DNA from: an uncultured Phascolarctobacterium sp.
Lineage (GTDB): Bacteria > Bacillota > Negativicutes > Acidaminococcales > Acidaminococcaceae
Assembly: GCA_947629685.1 (NCBI GenBank)
Contig: CANREP010000022.1
Span: 1-33,013, forward strand
Length of the DNA stretch: 33,013 nucleotides
Reading direction: 5' to 3'
Both the position numbers and the translations under genes were made by a program. This document shows positions 7,486 through 16,477 of the stretch, one piece after another. The notes beneath the pieces were generated by a model, which saw only the letters and a list, made by a program, of their open reading frames with translations, was not told the DNA's origin and did not search any database. Within the stretch, counting starts at the first letter, position 1. Each line of letters begins with the position of its first letter.

Positions 7486-9771
7486 TTATTTCTCCGGCAT
7501 CACAATCTGCTCAGGAGTAATAGGCAGTTCGTAATAACGATGCCCGGTAGCATTATATATCGCATGAGCGATAGCCGGTCCCGGCGTATTGATAACAACT
7601 TCGCCGATGGACTTGGCGCCAAAGGGGCCAGTGCCCTCGTAGCTGGATTCAAATTCCACATGGATATGACCGATATCTACACGGGAGGGTATCTTATACT
7701 GCATCAGCGAATTTTCTACAACCCGGCCTTCCGGCGTATAGGTAATATTTTCCATCAGCGCCATGCCGATGCCCTGCAGGATGCCGCCTTCAGCCTGTAC
7801 ACGGGCCAGATTAGGATTGATAGGCGTGCCGCAGTCAACAACTGCGTTAAACTCAATGACTTCCGCCTGACCAGTCAGCAAATCTACCTCTACCTCGGCT
7901 ACGCCGACCATATAAGGCGGCGGCGATACCGGCGACGACTTGGTAACGGTTTCTTCCAGGGCTACGCTGTTGCCGCACATGGAAGCCGTAGCAATATCTG
8001 CCAGAGCTATGCTGTTCTTGCCGTCTGCTGCAGGCTGCGTCCTTGTCACGCAGCGTCCGTCGAAAACGACCTCATCTGCACTGCATCCCAGCAGCTGCGC
8101 GCCTAAAGCACAAATCTTCCCGCGAAGTTTCTGAGCGCATATCTCTACAGCCTTGCCGGTCAGATAGGTAGTGCTGGAAGCATAGGAACCCGAATCATAC
8201 GGAGAAACGTCCGTATCGGCACCGAAAACAGTGACATCATCATATTCGCATTCAAGCACTTCAGCGGCAATCTGCGCCAGTACCGTATCACAGCCGGTAC
8301 CCATGTCCGCGGAGCCGATAATCAGCGTATAGAAACCGTCGTCATTAACCTTGAGCGTCGCACTGCCCACATCTACAAAGGGAATACTGGAGCCCTGCAT
8401 GGACATACCGATACCAAGGCTGCGTACCTTGCCGTTGCCCATATCGCGTACAGGATATTTTTCATCCCAGCGGCTCATTTCCCGTACCCGTTTCAGGCAT
8501 CTGTCCAGCGCGCTGCTGGTATTCCAGCTGTCATAATAAGCAGGCATCATGTCGCCTTCGCGGGCAATATTCATCTCGCGCAGCTCGATAGGGTCTATAT
8601 CCAGCTTGGCTGCCAGTTCGTTCACTGCCGATTCCACAGCAAACAGGCCCTGGGTTGCACCGTAACCACGGTAAGCGCCCGCAGACATCCTGTTGGTATA
8701 TACTACATCGCTTACAAAACGGTAGCTTTCAGTACGGTACAGCGGGATGGATTTATGACCGCTCAGACCTACCGTAGTCGGCCCATGCTCGCCGTAAGCA
8801 CCTGTATTGGACAGAGTATAAACGTCTATCGCTCTGATTTTGCCGTCGTTCATCGCGCCTACGCGCACATGTACTTCCATTTCGTGGCGCGGCGTGGAAG
8901 CAATCATGGATTCCTCACGGCTGAAAATAAGCTTGCTCGGCTTCTTGGTCATCCAGGTGACAAAAGCCGGATAAATCTCGGTTATCGAAGTCTGTTTTGC
9001 GCCAAAACCGCCGCCGATTCTGGGCTTGCTCACTCTGATCTTCGTCTGGGGTATATGCAGCGCATTGGCAATGATGCGACGGCAATGGAAGACGATCTGG
9101 GTGGAGCTTACCACGTTCAGACGTCCATAAGTATCAATGGTACAGAAGGTGCGGAATGTTTCCATCATCGTCTGCTGTACGGCCTTGGTATGGTATACCC
9201 GGTCGATAACTACGTCGCAGTCTGCCAGTACTGCCTCAATATCTCCCGCGCCGCACTCGTCATGGGCACAGAGATTACGTTTATTGTCTGCGCCTACCGG
9301 GCACAGGCTTTCCCAGTTATCTTCAGGATGGATAAGGATCTTGTTATCCAAAGACTGGTGAAAATCAAGGATGGGTTCCAATATTTCATATTGAACTTTG
9401 ATAAGGCTCAGCGCCTTATCTACGGCCTTTTCTGTCTCTCCGGCAACTATGGCAACCGGATCGCCTACAAAACGCACATGCCGGTCCAACAGCAAGCGAT
9501 CATAAGGACTGGGCTCAGGATAGGTCTGCCCGGCGCAGGTAAAACGCCGTGCATCCTGGTCTACATCTTCCCAGGTATAGATAGCTTCAATCCCCGGTAC
9601 TTTGGCAGCAATAGCTGTATTGATACTGGTCACGATAGCATTGGCATGTGGTGAGCGCAGCAGTTTGACAACCAAGCAGTTGGCGGGAGCAATGTCATCC
9701 ATATACACCGGCTGGCCGGTTACCAGCTGCATGGCATCTTTTTTACGCAACGGCTGATTTACTATTTTCAT
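7486..9771 (-). CDS. Xanthine dehydrogenase-family hydroxylase, molybdenum-binding subunit
   Basis: 761 residues, the usual size for a separate Mo subunit. GGGFGAKQ at 253-260 contacts the molybdopterin, AYRGYG at 366-371 carries the conserved Arg, and KSIGE ending at E724 supplies the catalytic base glutamate. It belongs to the xanthine oxidase family, which hydroxylates purines or N-heterocycles. The exact substrate cannot be read from sequence, but the NCS2 purine permease nearby favours xanthine, urate or a related purine. The neighbours yqeB, yqeC, selD, yedF and xdhC point to an enzyme with a labile selenium ligand on molybdenum. The start overlaps the 2Fe-2S gene stop codon as ATGA. 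No selenocysteine codon is present. Confidence 0.92.
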   Translation of the reverse strand: MKIVNQPLRKKDAMQLVTGQPVYMDDIAPANCLVVKLLRSPHANAIVTSINTAIAAKVPGIEAIYTWEDVDQDARRFTCAGQTYPEPSPYDRLLLDRHVRFVGDPVAIVAGETEKAVDKALSLIKVQYEILEPILDFHQSLDNKILIHPEDNWESLCPVGADNKRNLCAHDECGAGDIEAVLADCDVVIDRVYHTKAVQQTMMETFRTFCTIDTYGRLNVVSSTQIVFHCRRIIANALHIPQTKIRVSKPRIGGGFGAKQTSITEIYPAFVTWMTKKPSKLIFSREESMIASTPRHEMEVHVRVGAMNDGKIRAIDVYTLSNTGAYGEHGPTTVGLSGHKSIPLYRTESYRFVSDVVYTNRMSAGAYRGYGATQGLFAVESAVNELAAKLDIDPIELREMNIAREGDMMPAYYDSWNTSSALDRCLKRVREMSRWDEKYPVRDMGNGKVRSLGIGMSMQGSSIPFVDVGSATLKVNDDGFYTLIIGSADMGTGCDTVLAQIAAEVLECEYDDVTVFGADTDVSPYDSGSYASSTTYLTGKAVEICAQKLRGKICALGAQLLGCSADEVVFDGRCVTRTQPAADGKNSIALADIATASMCGNSVALEETVTKSSPVSPPPYMVGVAEVEVDLLTGQAEVIEFNAVVDCGTPINPNLARVQAEGGILQGIGMALMENITYTPEGRVVENSLMQYKIPSRVDIGHIHVEFESSYEGTGPFGAKSIGEVVINTPGPAIAHAIYNATGHRYYELPITPEQIVMPEK

Positions 9772-10244
9772 AAGCTTACTCCCCGCTTTTTATCTTTCTT
9801 CCAGGCCAGGAAATTTAAAATACCGCGCAGCTGACCTTCATAGCCGGAGCAGCGGCACAGATTCCCTGCCAGATATTCCTTGATTTCTTCTTCGCCGGGT
9901 TCAGGATTTTCTCTGAACAAAGCCAGCGCGTTCATAATAAAGCCCGGATTGCAGAACCCGCATTGCTCCGCACCCTGGTCGGCAATAAAAGCGCCGAACT
10001 CAGCAGCTTCCTCCTGCAGCCCTTCCAGCGTCGTTACCTGCTGTCCGTCAGCACGCGCAGCCAATAGCGAGCAGGACAGTACGGGCTTATCATTTAAAAA
10101 TACCGTGCACAAACCGCAGTTGGAAGTTTCACAGCCGCGTTTCACGCTGAAACAACCTTCTTTGCGCACAAAATCAATGAGCAAAAGATCAGGCTCTATC
10201 TCTCTTGTTATTTTCTTACCGTTCAAAACTATATTTATCAGCAT
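9768..10244 (-). CDS. Hydroxylase 2Fe-2S subunit
   Basis: 158 residues, typical of CoxS/XdhC-type small subunits. The N-terminal plant-type ferredoxin cluster uses C38, C43, C46 and C58. The C-terminal cluster uses C95, C98, C130 and C132 (CGFC and CRC). The loop reads RGCETSNCGLC, with Ser where the family usually has Gly. It passes electrons from the Mo site to the FAD subunit. The gene overlaps the FAD gene by 7 bp and the Mo gene by 4 bp, implying coupled translation and fixed stoichiometry. Confidence 0.95.
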   Translation of the reverse strand: MLINIVLNGKKITREIEPDLLLIDFVRKEGCFSVKRGCETSNCGLCTVFLNDKPVLSCSLLAARADGQQVTTLEGLQEEAAEFGAFIADQGAEQCGFCNPGFIMNALALFRENPEPGEEEIKEYLAGNLCRCSGYEGQLRGILNFLAWKKDKKRGVSL

Positions 10245-11035
10245 CCTGCCTTACCTCCAGCTTCCAGCACTGTTCTCTGCGCCAGTACCTTAATCAGATG
10301 CGTGCGGTACTGCGCGCTGCCTCGGTTAGTATTGCCGGTAGGGATAACCTGCGCCGCATATTCGGCAAAGGCTTGAGCGCCTGCTGCCGTTACAGGCAGA
10401 CCTGCCAGCTGCTGCCTGTCTATCAGCAGCATAGCCTTGCCAGGGCGCGCGCCTACGGCGATACGTACATCCTTATCAGTTACAGCAGCCGCACAGGTCA
10501 GCACAGGAAAATCCGTCTTAGATATCCTTACGGTCTGATAACTGAAAGATGCCTTATTTTTTTTAATAATAATTCTAACCAGTATATCTCTGTCATAGGG
10601 CATATTTACAAATTCTGCCAGAGGGATAATGCCGCCTTTATACATTTCCACATAAGCATCCATCACCATCAGGACGGAAATAACGTCAGAAAAGCCGAAG
10701 CGCCCGTATACGCTGCCGCCGACAGTGGCCAGATTGCGGAACTGTACCCCAACGATATGGCGCATCGCTTCTTTTACCGCGCCGCCGGAATAGGCAGCAA
10801 GCCCCGGATGCTCTTCCAGCTGCCGCAACGTCGCCATACAGCCGATACGGAATTCTGTCTCAGTTTCTTCAATCTTATCCAAGCCGAGGCCGGACAGATC
10901 TATTACCGTGCCTACGTTACCCTTGGTCATCTTGACCCACAGCATCCCGCCGATAACACGGTTCATACGCTTCTGATTCAGCTCCCAAGCTTCCTCCAGG
11001 GTAGCTGCTTTCTTATATTCCCGAATAGTAATCAT
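10238..11035 (-). CDS. Hydroxylase FAD-binding subunit
   Basis: 265 residues, a little shorter than CoxM/XdhB proteins (about 290). RNLATVGGSVYGRFGFSDV at 100-118 is the FAD-binding motif of the family. The first flavin loop is divergent (VIGGMLWVKMTKG at 27-39 instead of the usual GGTDL-type). The C-terminus VPTGNTNRGSAQYR-like segment matches the CO dehydrogenase flavoprotein C-terminal domain. It is the first gene of the hydroxylase operon, with GGAGG before the ATG and an extended -10 promoter about 45 bp upstream. Comparable to YgfM in the E. coli xanthine dehydrogenase-like cluster. Confidence 0.9.
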   Translation of the reverse strand: MITIREYKKAATLEEAWELNQKRMNRVIGGMLWVKMTKGNVGTVIDLSGLGLDKIEETETEFRIGCMATLRQLEEHPGLAAYSGGAVKEAMRHIVGVQFRNLATVGGSVYGRFGFSDVISVLMVMDAYVEMYKGGIIPLAEFVNMPYDRDILVRIIIKKNKASFSYQTVRISKTDFPVLTCAAAVTDKDVRIAVGARPGKAMLLIDRQQLAGLPVTAAGAQAFAEYAAQVIPTGNTNRGSAQYRTHLIKVLAQRTVLEAGGKAGC

Positions 11036-11079
11036 ATTAGCCCTCCTGCTCCAGGGTATTTCATCTCATAGTCTATTTT

Positions 11080-11088
11080 ATTTTACCA
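11080..11088 (-). promoter_or_regulatory. Extended -10 promoter of the hydroxylase operon
   Basis: Minus-strand TGG-TAAAAT has the TGn extension. The -35 region (TGTAAA, 17 bases upstream) is poor. The predicted leader is about 35 nt and includes GGAGG. Confidence 0.5.
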
Positions 11089-11132
11089 TATGCAAGAATA
11101 TTTTTACAGCAAATAATTTTGTGCAGATAGTA

Positions 11133-11161
11133 TTGAATAGCCGCCCGCCTGATTATACAAT
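11133..11161 (+). promoter_or_regulatory. Promoter of the mocA-like gene
   Basis: TTGAAT and TACAAT are separated by exactly 17 bases. The leader would be about 30 nt. It is divergent from the hydroxylase promoter in the same 162-bp gap, so one regulator could control both. Confidence 0.65.
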
Positions 11162-11197
11162 AAAAACAAACATATTTTGCTTACAAGGGAGAATAAT

Positions 11198-11833
11198 ATG
11201 ACAAACAATCCCGCTTCCAACCAGCAAACACTGCTGCCTGTAGCCTGCATCATCATGGCCTCCGGCTCTTCCTGGCGTTTCGGCAGCAATAAGCTGCTGG
11301 CCTCTTTTCAAGGCCGCCCGTTAATAGAAAACATCCTGCTGACAACTGCCAAAATTCCTTTTGCATCCCGTCTTGCCGTGACCCGTTCTCCTGAGGCGGC
11401 AGCTGTCTGCAATAAGCTGCGTGTTCCTGTCCTACTGCACTCCGAGCCAGGTCAGAATGACACCGTACGCCTGGCACTGAGCGAACTGAAACGCACGCAG
11501 GCGGCAGGTTACCTGTTCTGCGTAGCCGACCAGCCTTTAATCAGCGCAGCCTCACTGCTTAGACTGTGTCGGGCGTTTACGGCTGCGCCGCAATATATTT
11601 ATCGTACTGTATATAAAGATATTCCGGGCAACCCTATACTGTTTCCAACCGCTTTAACAGCCGAACTGATGCAGCTGCCGCAGGATAAAGGCGGCTCCTA
11701 CCTGCTAAAAAAATATCCTGAACGGGTACGATATGTTCCCGTCCAGGATGCTTACGAACTTTATGATGTTGATACGCAGGAAGATCTGCAGCATTTAGAG
11801 CTGCTGCTTACCTCTCCGGCAGGACAATATTGA
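11198..11833 (+). CDS. MocA-like molybdenum cofactor cytidylyltransferase (NTP transferase family)
   Basis: 211 residues. CIIMASGSSWRFGSNKLLA at about 17-35 is the nucleotide-binding loop of the MobA-like NTP transferase fold, in the variant used by MocA/YgfJ proteins. FCVADQPLIS (about 107-116) is the metal-binding DxP motif and GNPILFP follows. MocA joins CMP to molybdopterin to make the MCD form used by xanthine oxidase-family enzymes. That fits this hydroxylase, and YgfJ sits in the corresponding E. coli cluster. The start ATG has AAGGGAG upstream; an in-frame TTG at 11177 is unlikely. Its 3' end overlaps the convergent permease gene by 26 bp. It is the only plus-strand gene in the SDMH locus. 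Confidence 0.88.
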   Translation: MTNNPASNQQTLLPVACIIMASGSSWRFGSNKLLASFQGRPLIENILLTTAKIPFASRLAVTRSPEAAAVCNKLRVPVLLHSEPGQNDTVRLALSELKRTQAAGYLFCVADQPLISAASLLRLCRAFTAAPQYIYRTVYKDIPGNPILFPTALTAELMQLPQDKGGSYLLKKYPERVRYVPVQDAYELYDVDTQEDLQHLELLLTSPAGQY

Positions 11834-13199
11834 GCAATATAGCCACAATCGCCGCCGGCACGATGCCGGAGCCGCCAAAAATAAGCTGCACTAACTGCGG
11901 CGTATGCGTCAGAATACCGGGATTAGCGCCAATACCGTAACCCACGCCAAGAGCCACTGAAACGATGCTGAGACTTCTGCCGTTCAGCGGCTCTTTTGTT
12001 ATGAGCATAATACCGCTGATAACGATGGAGGAAAACATCATAACAGCTGCGCCGCCCAGTACTGACTGGGGCATGATGGAAACCAGCGCGCCCAGCTTCG
12101 GAATCAGGCCGCATAAAATCAGGAAAGCCGCGCCTGTCGCCAGGGCAAAACGGTTGACAACCTTCGTCATGGCAACAAGTCCTACGTTCTGACTGAAAGA
12201 AGTATTAGGCAGTACGCCTAACAGCGCCGCAAAGGAAGAACCTATACCATCACAGATAACGCCGCCGGACAGTTCCCTGTCAGTAGCTTCGCGTCCCATA
12301 CCTCCTTCGGTAACGCCGGAAATATCGCCGACCGTCTCTACTGCAGTAACAATAAACATAATGGCAACCGGCAGGATAGCGCGCATATCAAAAACTATAT
12401 CTACCGGCAGCAGTTCAGGTACGGCAAACCAGCCCGCTTCTGCCACTTTGTGCCAGTTCAGCACCCAGGCCTTGGTATATTCCACGCCGTTGGCGTCTAC
12501 AGCTGTCGTAGGCAGCACCAGACCCATAACAAAAGCTGCGATATAACCGGCAATAATGCCGCATAAAATAGAAGAATAGCTGACAAAGCCTTTAGTTCCA
12601 TGCTTAAAGAACAAAATAACAGCCAACACGAAAGATGCCAGCAGCATATTTTCCATGGAGCCGAAATCTTTGGCGCCGAAACCGCCCCCAAAAGAATTGA
12701 TACCGACAGCAATCAGCGACAAGCCGATAGACAAAACTACCGTACCTGTAACGACAGCCGGAAAGAAGCGTCTCAACGGCTTCAGGAAAAATCCCAGCAC
12801 GCCTTCAAACAGACCGCCGACAATCGACGCGCCCATCATAGCGCCATAAGCGGTAACACCGCTGCCCATAGTCGCGGCGACACCGTTAAACACACCGATA
12901 AAGCCGGAACTGGTACCCATGATGATCGGCACCTTGCCTCCGCATGGCCCAATCGCATACAGCTGTACCAACGTGACAAGCCCTGCAATAATCATAGCAT
13001 TCTGCAGCAGGCTGATCTGCAAATCAGCCAAATCGCTGCCGCCGACAATACCGCAGGCGCCGGTAATAATCAGCAGCGGCGTCAGGTTACCGACAAACAT
13101 GGCCAAGACATGCTGCAAGCCTAAAGGAATTGCCCGCAGCAGCGGCATTTCTGCTTCAAACTGATAGGCTGCATCCAAAAAATCTTGTTTTTCTTTCAT
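11808..13199 (-). CDS. NCS2-family xanthine/uracil/urate permease
   Basis: 463 residues with about 12-14 hydrophobic segments. Family signatures are VQLYAIGPCGGKVPIIMGTSSGFIG-type early helices, ETVGDISGVTEGG (conserved Glu of the substrate site) and QNVGLVAMTKV, the NCS2 motif with Lys after Thr. It is a proton- or ion-coupled importer in the cytoplasmic membrane. Position among hydroxylase maturation genes favours a purine such as xanthine or urate over uracil, in parallel with the urate permease of the E. coli xdhD region. It has its own promoter in the gap after xdhC. The C-terminal codons overlap the convergent mocA-like gene. Confidence 0.92.
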   Translation of the reverse strand: MKEKQDFLDAAYQFEAEMPLLRAIPLGLQHVLAMFVGNLTPLLIITGACGIVGGSDLADLQISLLQNAMIIAGLVTLVQLYAIGPCGGKVPIIMGTSSGFIGVFNGVAATMGSGVTAYGAMMGASIVGGLFEGVLGFFLKPLRRFFPAVVTGTVVLSIGLSLIAVGINSFGGGFGAKDFGSMENMLLASFVLAVILFFKHGTKGFVSYSSILCGIIAGYIAAFVMGLVLPTTAVDANGVEYTKAWVLNWHKVAEAGWFAVPELLPVDIVFDMRAILPVAIMFIVTAVETVGDISGVTEGGMGREATDRELSGGVICDGIGSSFAALLGVLPNTSFSQNVGLVAMTKVVNRFALATGAAFLILCGLIPKLGALVSIMPQSVLGGAAVMMFSSIVISGIMLITKEPLNGRSLSIVSVALGVGYGIGANPGILTHTPQLVQLIFGGSGIVPAAIVAILLNIVLPER

Positions 13200-13237
13200 T
13201 CAACATCCCTCTGTGCTCTAAAATTTTTTACCTTTTT

Positions 13238-13266
13238 ATTTTAATGAATACAGCTAAAATTGTAAA
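13238..13266 (-). promoter_or_regulatory. Promoter of the purine permease gene
   Basis: Minus-strand TTTACA and TAAAAT with an exact 17-base spacer lie about 40 bp before the permease ATG, within the 71-bp gap after xdhC. No terminator separates xdhC from it, so the permease may be transcribed from both. Confidence 0.7.
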
Positions 13267-13270
13267 GATT

Positions 13271-14242
13271 TTACCCCTTGCCATATCTTTGCGCCCTTTC
13301 CTGAATCAGCTGGGCAGCAATGCTTACGGCAATTTCTGCCGGTGTCTCGCTGCCGATAGAAAGACCGATAGGCGTGATAATCCTGTCTAATTGCTGCTTG
13401 CTGTAACCTTCGGCAAGCAATCTTTCACGGGTCAGCTGCGCTTTTTTACGACTGCCCACCACGCCGATATAGCCCGCATCAGTACGCAGCAGGAAGCGTT
13501 CTACGTCCGCATCATGCAGATGTCCGCGTGTCATTACCGCCGCATAATCGCTCTGCCGCAGGCTAAGGCGTTCTGCCAGCTGTTTAAAATCAAGCTGCAG
13601 TACTTCTGCCGCTCCAGGAAAAAGTTCCGTCCTGCTGAATTCTTCCCGGTCATCAATGACCACACAGGTAAAATCAAGATGAGCTAAAAGCGGCACGACC
13701 TCCTGCGCCAGATGACCGCCGCCAAAGATATATACTTTACCGTCATAGGCAAACTGTTCCGCATAATAAGTCTGCCCATCCATCTCAACCAGACCGGTCC
13801 GGCCCAGCATATCAAGCTGACCGGCAACTGCAAGCGGCCCGGCAGCAAAAGGCAGAAGCAGCCAGTAAGGCTTCTTCCTTTTTGCAGCGGCTGCAGCCTG
13901 CGCCACAGATTGGCGCACCGCCTCATTTTCTGCCTGCAGATAACAAAACAGCACTTGGCAGCTGCCGCCGCAGATCATGCCCAGATTGGCAACACGCTCC
14001 GCCGTCAGTACATACTCAAACAAAAAATTTTCCCGCTGCGCCAGCTGCTGCTGTCCCTTTAAAATTGCCTGGTATTCCAGATTGCCGCCGCCAATGGTCC
14101 CATAAATACGCCCCTGTTCTCCTACCAGCATATAAGCGCCGGCACTGCGCGGCGTAGAGCCGCTGCTTGCGATAACGGTAGCCAACAGACAATCGTGCCC
14201 TGCTGCCAACGTCTGCGTCAATGTTTCCAACAGCTTTAACAT
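13271..14242 (-). CDS. xdhC: XdhC/CoxI-family hydroxylase maturation protein
   Basis: 323 residues. The N-terminal XdhC/CoxI domain has ATVIASSGSTPRSAGAYML (about 21-39) and GTIGGGNLEYQA (about 48-59), plus CGGSC with C91 and C95. The C-terminal Rossmann domain starts FGGGHLAQEVVP at about 173, then VIDDREEFSR, VMTRGHLHD and GVVGSRKK. In characterised systems XdhC binds molybdenum cofactor, promotes sulfuration of the Mo centre and inserts it into the hydroxylase. In this setting it may instead help install selenium; that is inference. It overlaps yqeB by 7 bp and has GGAG upstream. Confidence 0.93.
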   Translation of the reverse strand: MLKLLETLTQTLAAGHDCLLATVIASSGSTPRSAGAYMLVGEQGRIYGTIGGGNLEYQAILKGQQQLAQRENFLFEYVLTAERVANLGMICGGSCQVLFCYLQAENEAVRQSVAQAAAAAKRKKPYWLLLPFAAGPLAVAGQLDMLGRTGLVEMDGQTYYAEQFAYDGKVYIFGGGHLAQEVVPLLAHLDFTCVVIDDREEFSRTELFPGAAEVLQLDFKQLAERLSLRQSDYAAVMTRGHLHDADVERFLLRTDAGYIGVVGSRKKAQLTRERLLAEGYSKQQLDRIITPIGLSIGSETPAEIAVSIAAQLIQERAQRYGKG

Positions 14243-15060
14243 TTTGCATTCTCCAAAGCATAACGGCAGACAAGCTCCAGTACGCTGCCGGCAATGCAGC
14301 GCGCCTTATCGGAAATTGTGAAGCAGTTAGCCAGTTCCTCGCGGCGCGGGTCGATATCGGCTATTTTAAAGCCTTCGGTAACCTGGTAGCCTTCGCGGAT
14401 CATGCCGCGGATGATACCGGGTATTGTCGCAGTAACGGGAATCCTGCCGCCATCAACGACTATCTCGGCAATGACCTCTCCCTGCTCAACGATTTCGCCA
14501 ATGCCGCGTGCCACATGTATCACCCCCGCTACCTGCGCGTGCAGTACACGTTCTGCCGTATAACCGCCGATATTGCCCGGTACGCCGCTGTTAGGAGCAG
14601 CGCTGCCGCTTCTGATAATACGCCCAAGATTATGTCCGCGCTTAGTTTCTACTATGCAGTCCACATCCTCACCGGCAGTAAAGCCAGGCCCCAGCGCTAT
14701 AACCAATGGGGCCATTTTTTTGTGCGTGCCCAGATTTTTCTTGGCAATAATCGCATCGATTACGATATCCGGCTTAAAAGCTTCCAAGCAGCTTCCCGTT
14801 GCATCTACCAGCAGCGGCACCTTGCCCTGCTCCCAGACGCTTTCTGCATCCTGCCAGTCGTTTACCAAAAGACACTCCATGCCTTCCACCACGGCTTTTC
14901 CTTCATAAACGGCTTCACATACGGCAACTTGTCTGCGGATAGCGGCCGGCGCATCGCATTCCAGTACCAGCACTTTAAAACCAGCTCCCCACAACCGATG
15001 GATCGTGCCGGTGGCAAGGTCGCCGCCGCCGCGCACAATTATCCTGCATTCCTTTTGCAT
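14236..15060 (-). CDS. yqeB: EF2563/YqeB-family selenium-dependent molybdenum hydroxylase system protein
   Basis: 274 residues. The N-terminus RIIVRGGGDLATGTIHRLWGAGFKVLVLE looks like a Rossmann-type binding loop. HNLGRIIRSGSAAPNSGVPGNIGGYTAERVLHA in the middle and IGEIVEQGEVIAEIV (a swivelling, biotinyl-like segment) near the end are typical of the family. The family is defined by co-occurrence with SDMH enzymes; its biochemical role is not established. It lies between DUF3343 and xdhC with short spacings, so it is co-expressed with the selenium and Mo maturation genes. Start follows GGAG. Confidence 0.9.
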   Translation of the reverse strand: MQKECRIIVRGGGDLATGTIHRLWGAGFKVLVLECDAPAAIRRQVAVCEAVYEGKAVVEGMECLLVNDWQDAESVWEQGKVPLLVDATGSCLEAFKPDIVIDAIIAKKNLGTHKKMAPLVIALGPGFTAGEDVDCIVETKRGHNLGRIIRSGSAAPNSGVPGNIGGYTAERVLHAQVAGVIHVARGIGEIVEQGEVIAEIVVDGGRIPVTATIPGIIRGMIREGYQVTEGFKIADIDPRREELANCFTISDKARCIAGSVLELVCRYALENAKC

Positions 15061-15078
15061 CTTCTCACTCCGTTCCCG

Positions 15079-15315
15079 CTACATCATTATTTCTCTGCAC
15101 TCTTCTACAGCAAAGCTCCACTGGCTGCGCTGCCGCTCCAAAAGGGCAAAATCCTCCGGCAGCATCCGCCAGGCCAGGCCGCAGCCAGCAGAAATCTCCT
15201 GCGGCACCGGTATCAGTCTGCCACCGATATCATGCTCTAAGCAGAATTTTTCTGCCGCCATGGCCTCGGTCGTCGTGGCAAAAGTTATAATCATATACAG
15301 TCTTTTCAATCGCAT
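15079..15315 (-). CDS. DUF3343 small protein, putative sulfur/selenium carrier
   Basis: 78 residues from the ATG at 15315. An upstream in-frame start at 15342 would overlap the preceding gene more deeply. The core reads YMIITFATTTEAMAAEKFC, then GGRLIPVPQEISAGCGLAW, with C25 and C45. The SAGCGLAW cysteine is the hallmark of the family. The protein looks like a compact alpha/beta carrier similar in size to TusA. The gene sits directly downstream of the cysteine-desulfurase-like gene and upstream of yqeB, which suggests it receives persulfide or perselenide. No function is proven to my knowledge. Confidence 0.8.
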   Translation of the reverse strand: MRLKRLYMIITFATTTEAMAAEKFCLEHDIGGRLIPVPQEISAGCGLAWRMLPEDFALLERQRSQWSFAVEECREIMM

Positions 15316-15319
15316 GTAT

Positions 15320-16477
15320 TTAATCCCTGTTTTCCTGCGCATACTGCAGGGCTATCTCTCTTACCGCCGTTACGGCTGCGTCGACTTCTGCTGCCGTATT
15401 AAAGCAGCCGAAACTGAAGCGCACCGCTCCCTGCTGCTCAGTACCGAAATGGCGATGCAGCAGCGGCGCACAGTGCGCGCCTGCACGCACGCAGATCTGA
15501 TAATCTTCCCACAAGATATCGCTCACGGCGCCGGAATCCAGCGTACCGATATTCAAAGAAACAATAGCGGCTCTTTCAGCCGCCTGATAATCTCCGTACA
15601 ATTTTACCTCAGGCAGCGCTTGCACCCCTTGGACAAAACGGCGCATAAGCATTTCTTCATGGGCGTGTATTTTCTCCACTCCCGTTGCCAGCAGAAAATC
15701 CAGCGCAGCATTCAGCCCCGCAATGCCATGTCCGTTCAGCGTTCCTGCTTCCAGCGCTGTAGGCATTTTATCTGGATGGGTAGTCAAAAAGCTATGCACC
15801 CCGCTGCCGCCTACCTTGAAAGGACGCGGCGCAAGACCAGGCCGCACATAAACGCCGCCCGTACCCTGAGGCCCCATAAGCCCCTTATGCCCAGTAAAGC
15901 ACAGGATATCGATACCCGTCTTAGTCACATCAACAGGCAGGCAGCCGGCAGTCTGAGAAGCATCGACGACCAGCAGCAACCCGTGCTGATGGGTAAAATC
16001 AGCTACTAAATCCAAATCGGTTACGTTACCAGTCAGATTGGAAGCATGAGTAATAACTACCGCTTTCGTCTGTGGACGCAGATTCTTTTCCAGGTCAGCA
16101 TAATCAATCCGACCTAAAGCATCAGCCTGCAGATGCGTCACTTCTACTCCGTTAGTTTTCGCCAAGTACAAGGGCCGCAGCACTGAGTTATGCTCGCACA
16201 CCGTCGTAAGCACATGGTCGCCCGGCGCAAACAATCTCTGCAGCACGCTGTTAAGCGCCTCCGTCGCGTTGCAGGTAAACGCAATACGCGACGGGTCAGC
16301 GGCTCCCAATAATTTTGCCAGTTTTACCCTGGTATCGTAAATCACCCGCGCCGCCTTTAAAGTTGGCTCATGAGCTCCCCTCCCGGCGTTGCCAAGCGAC
16401 TGCAGCGCCTCAAGAACAGCTTCCGCTACAGCAGGCGGTTTTTGCAGCGTCGTCGCCGCATTGTCAAAATAAATCAT
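15320..16477 (-). CDS. Cysteine desulfurase-family PLP enzyme (EF2568 type)
   Basis: 385 residues. N-terminus MIYFDNAATTLQKP is the class V aminotransferase start. H96, D172 (VDASQTAG) and the PLP-binding lysine K198 in FTGHKGLMGPQGTGG are intact. The persulfide-forming cysteine is C336 in RAGAHCAPLLH, the SufS-like short-loop arrangement. The enzyme would release sulfur from cysteine or selenium from selenocysteine. Its place between yedF and DUF3343 and near selD suggests it feeds selenium to SelD or to the hydroxylase. It overlaps yedF by ATGA. Confidence 0.92.
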   Translation of the reverse strand: MIYFDNAATTLQKPPAVAEAVLEALQSLGNAGRGAHEPTLKAARVIYDTRVKLAKLLGAADPSRIAFTCNATEALNSVLQRLFAPGDHVLTTVCEHNSVLRPLYLAKTNGVEVTHLQADALGRIDYADLEKNLRPQTKAVVITHASNLTGNVTDLDLVADFTHQHGLLLVVDASQTAGCLPVDVTKTGIDILCFTGHKGLMGPQGTGGVYVRPGLAPRPFKVGGSGVHSFLTTHPDKMPTALEAGTLNGHGIAGLNAALDFLLATGVEKIHAHEEMLMRRFVQGVQALPEVKLYGDYQAAERAAIVSLNIGTLDSGAVSDILWEDYQICVRAGAHCAPLLHRHFGTEQQGAVRFSFGCFNTAAEVDAAVTAVREIALQYAQENRD

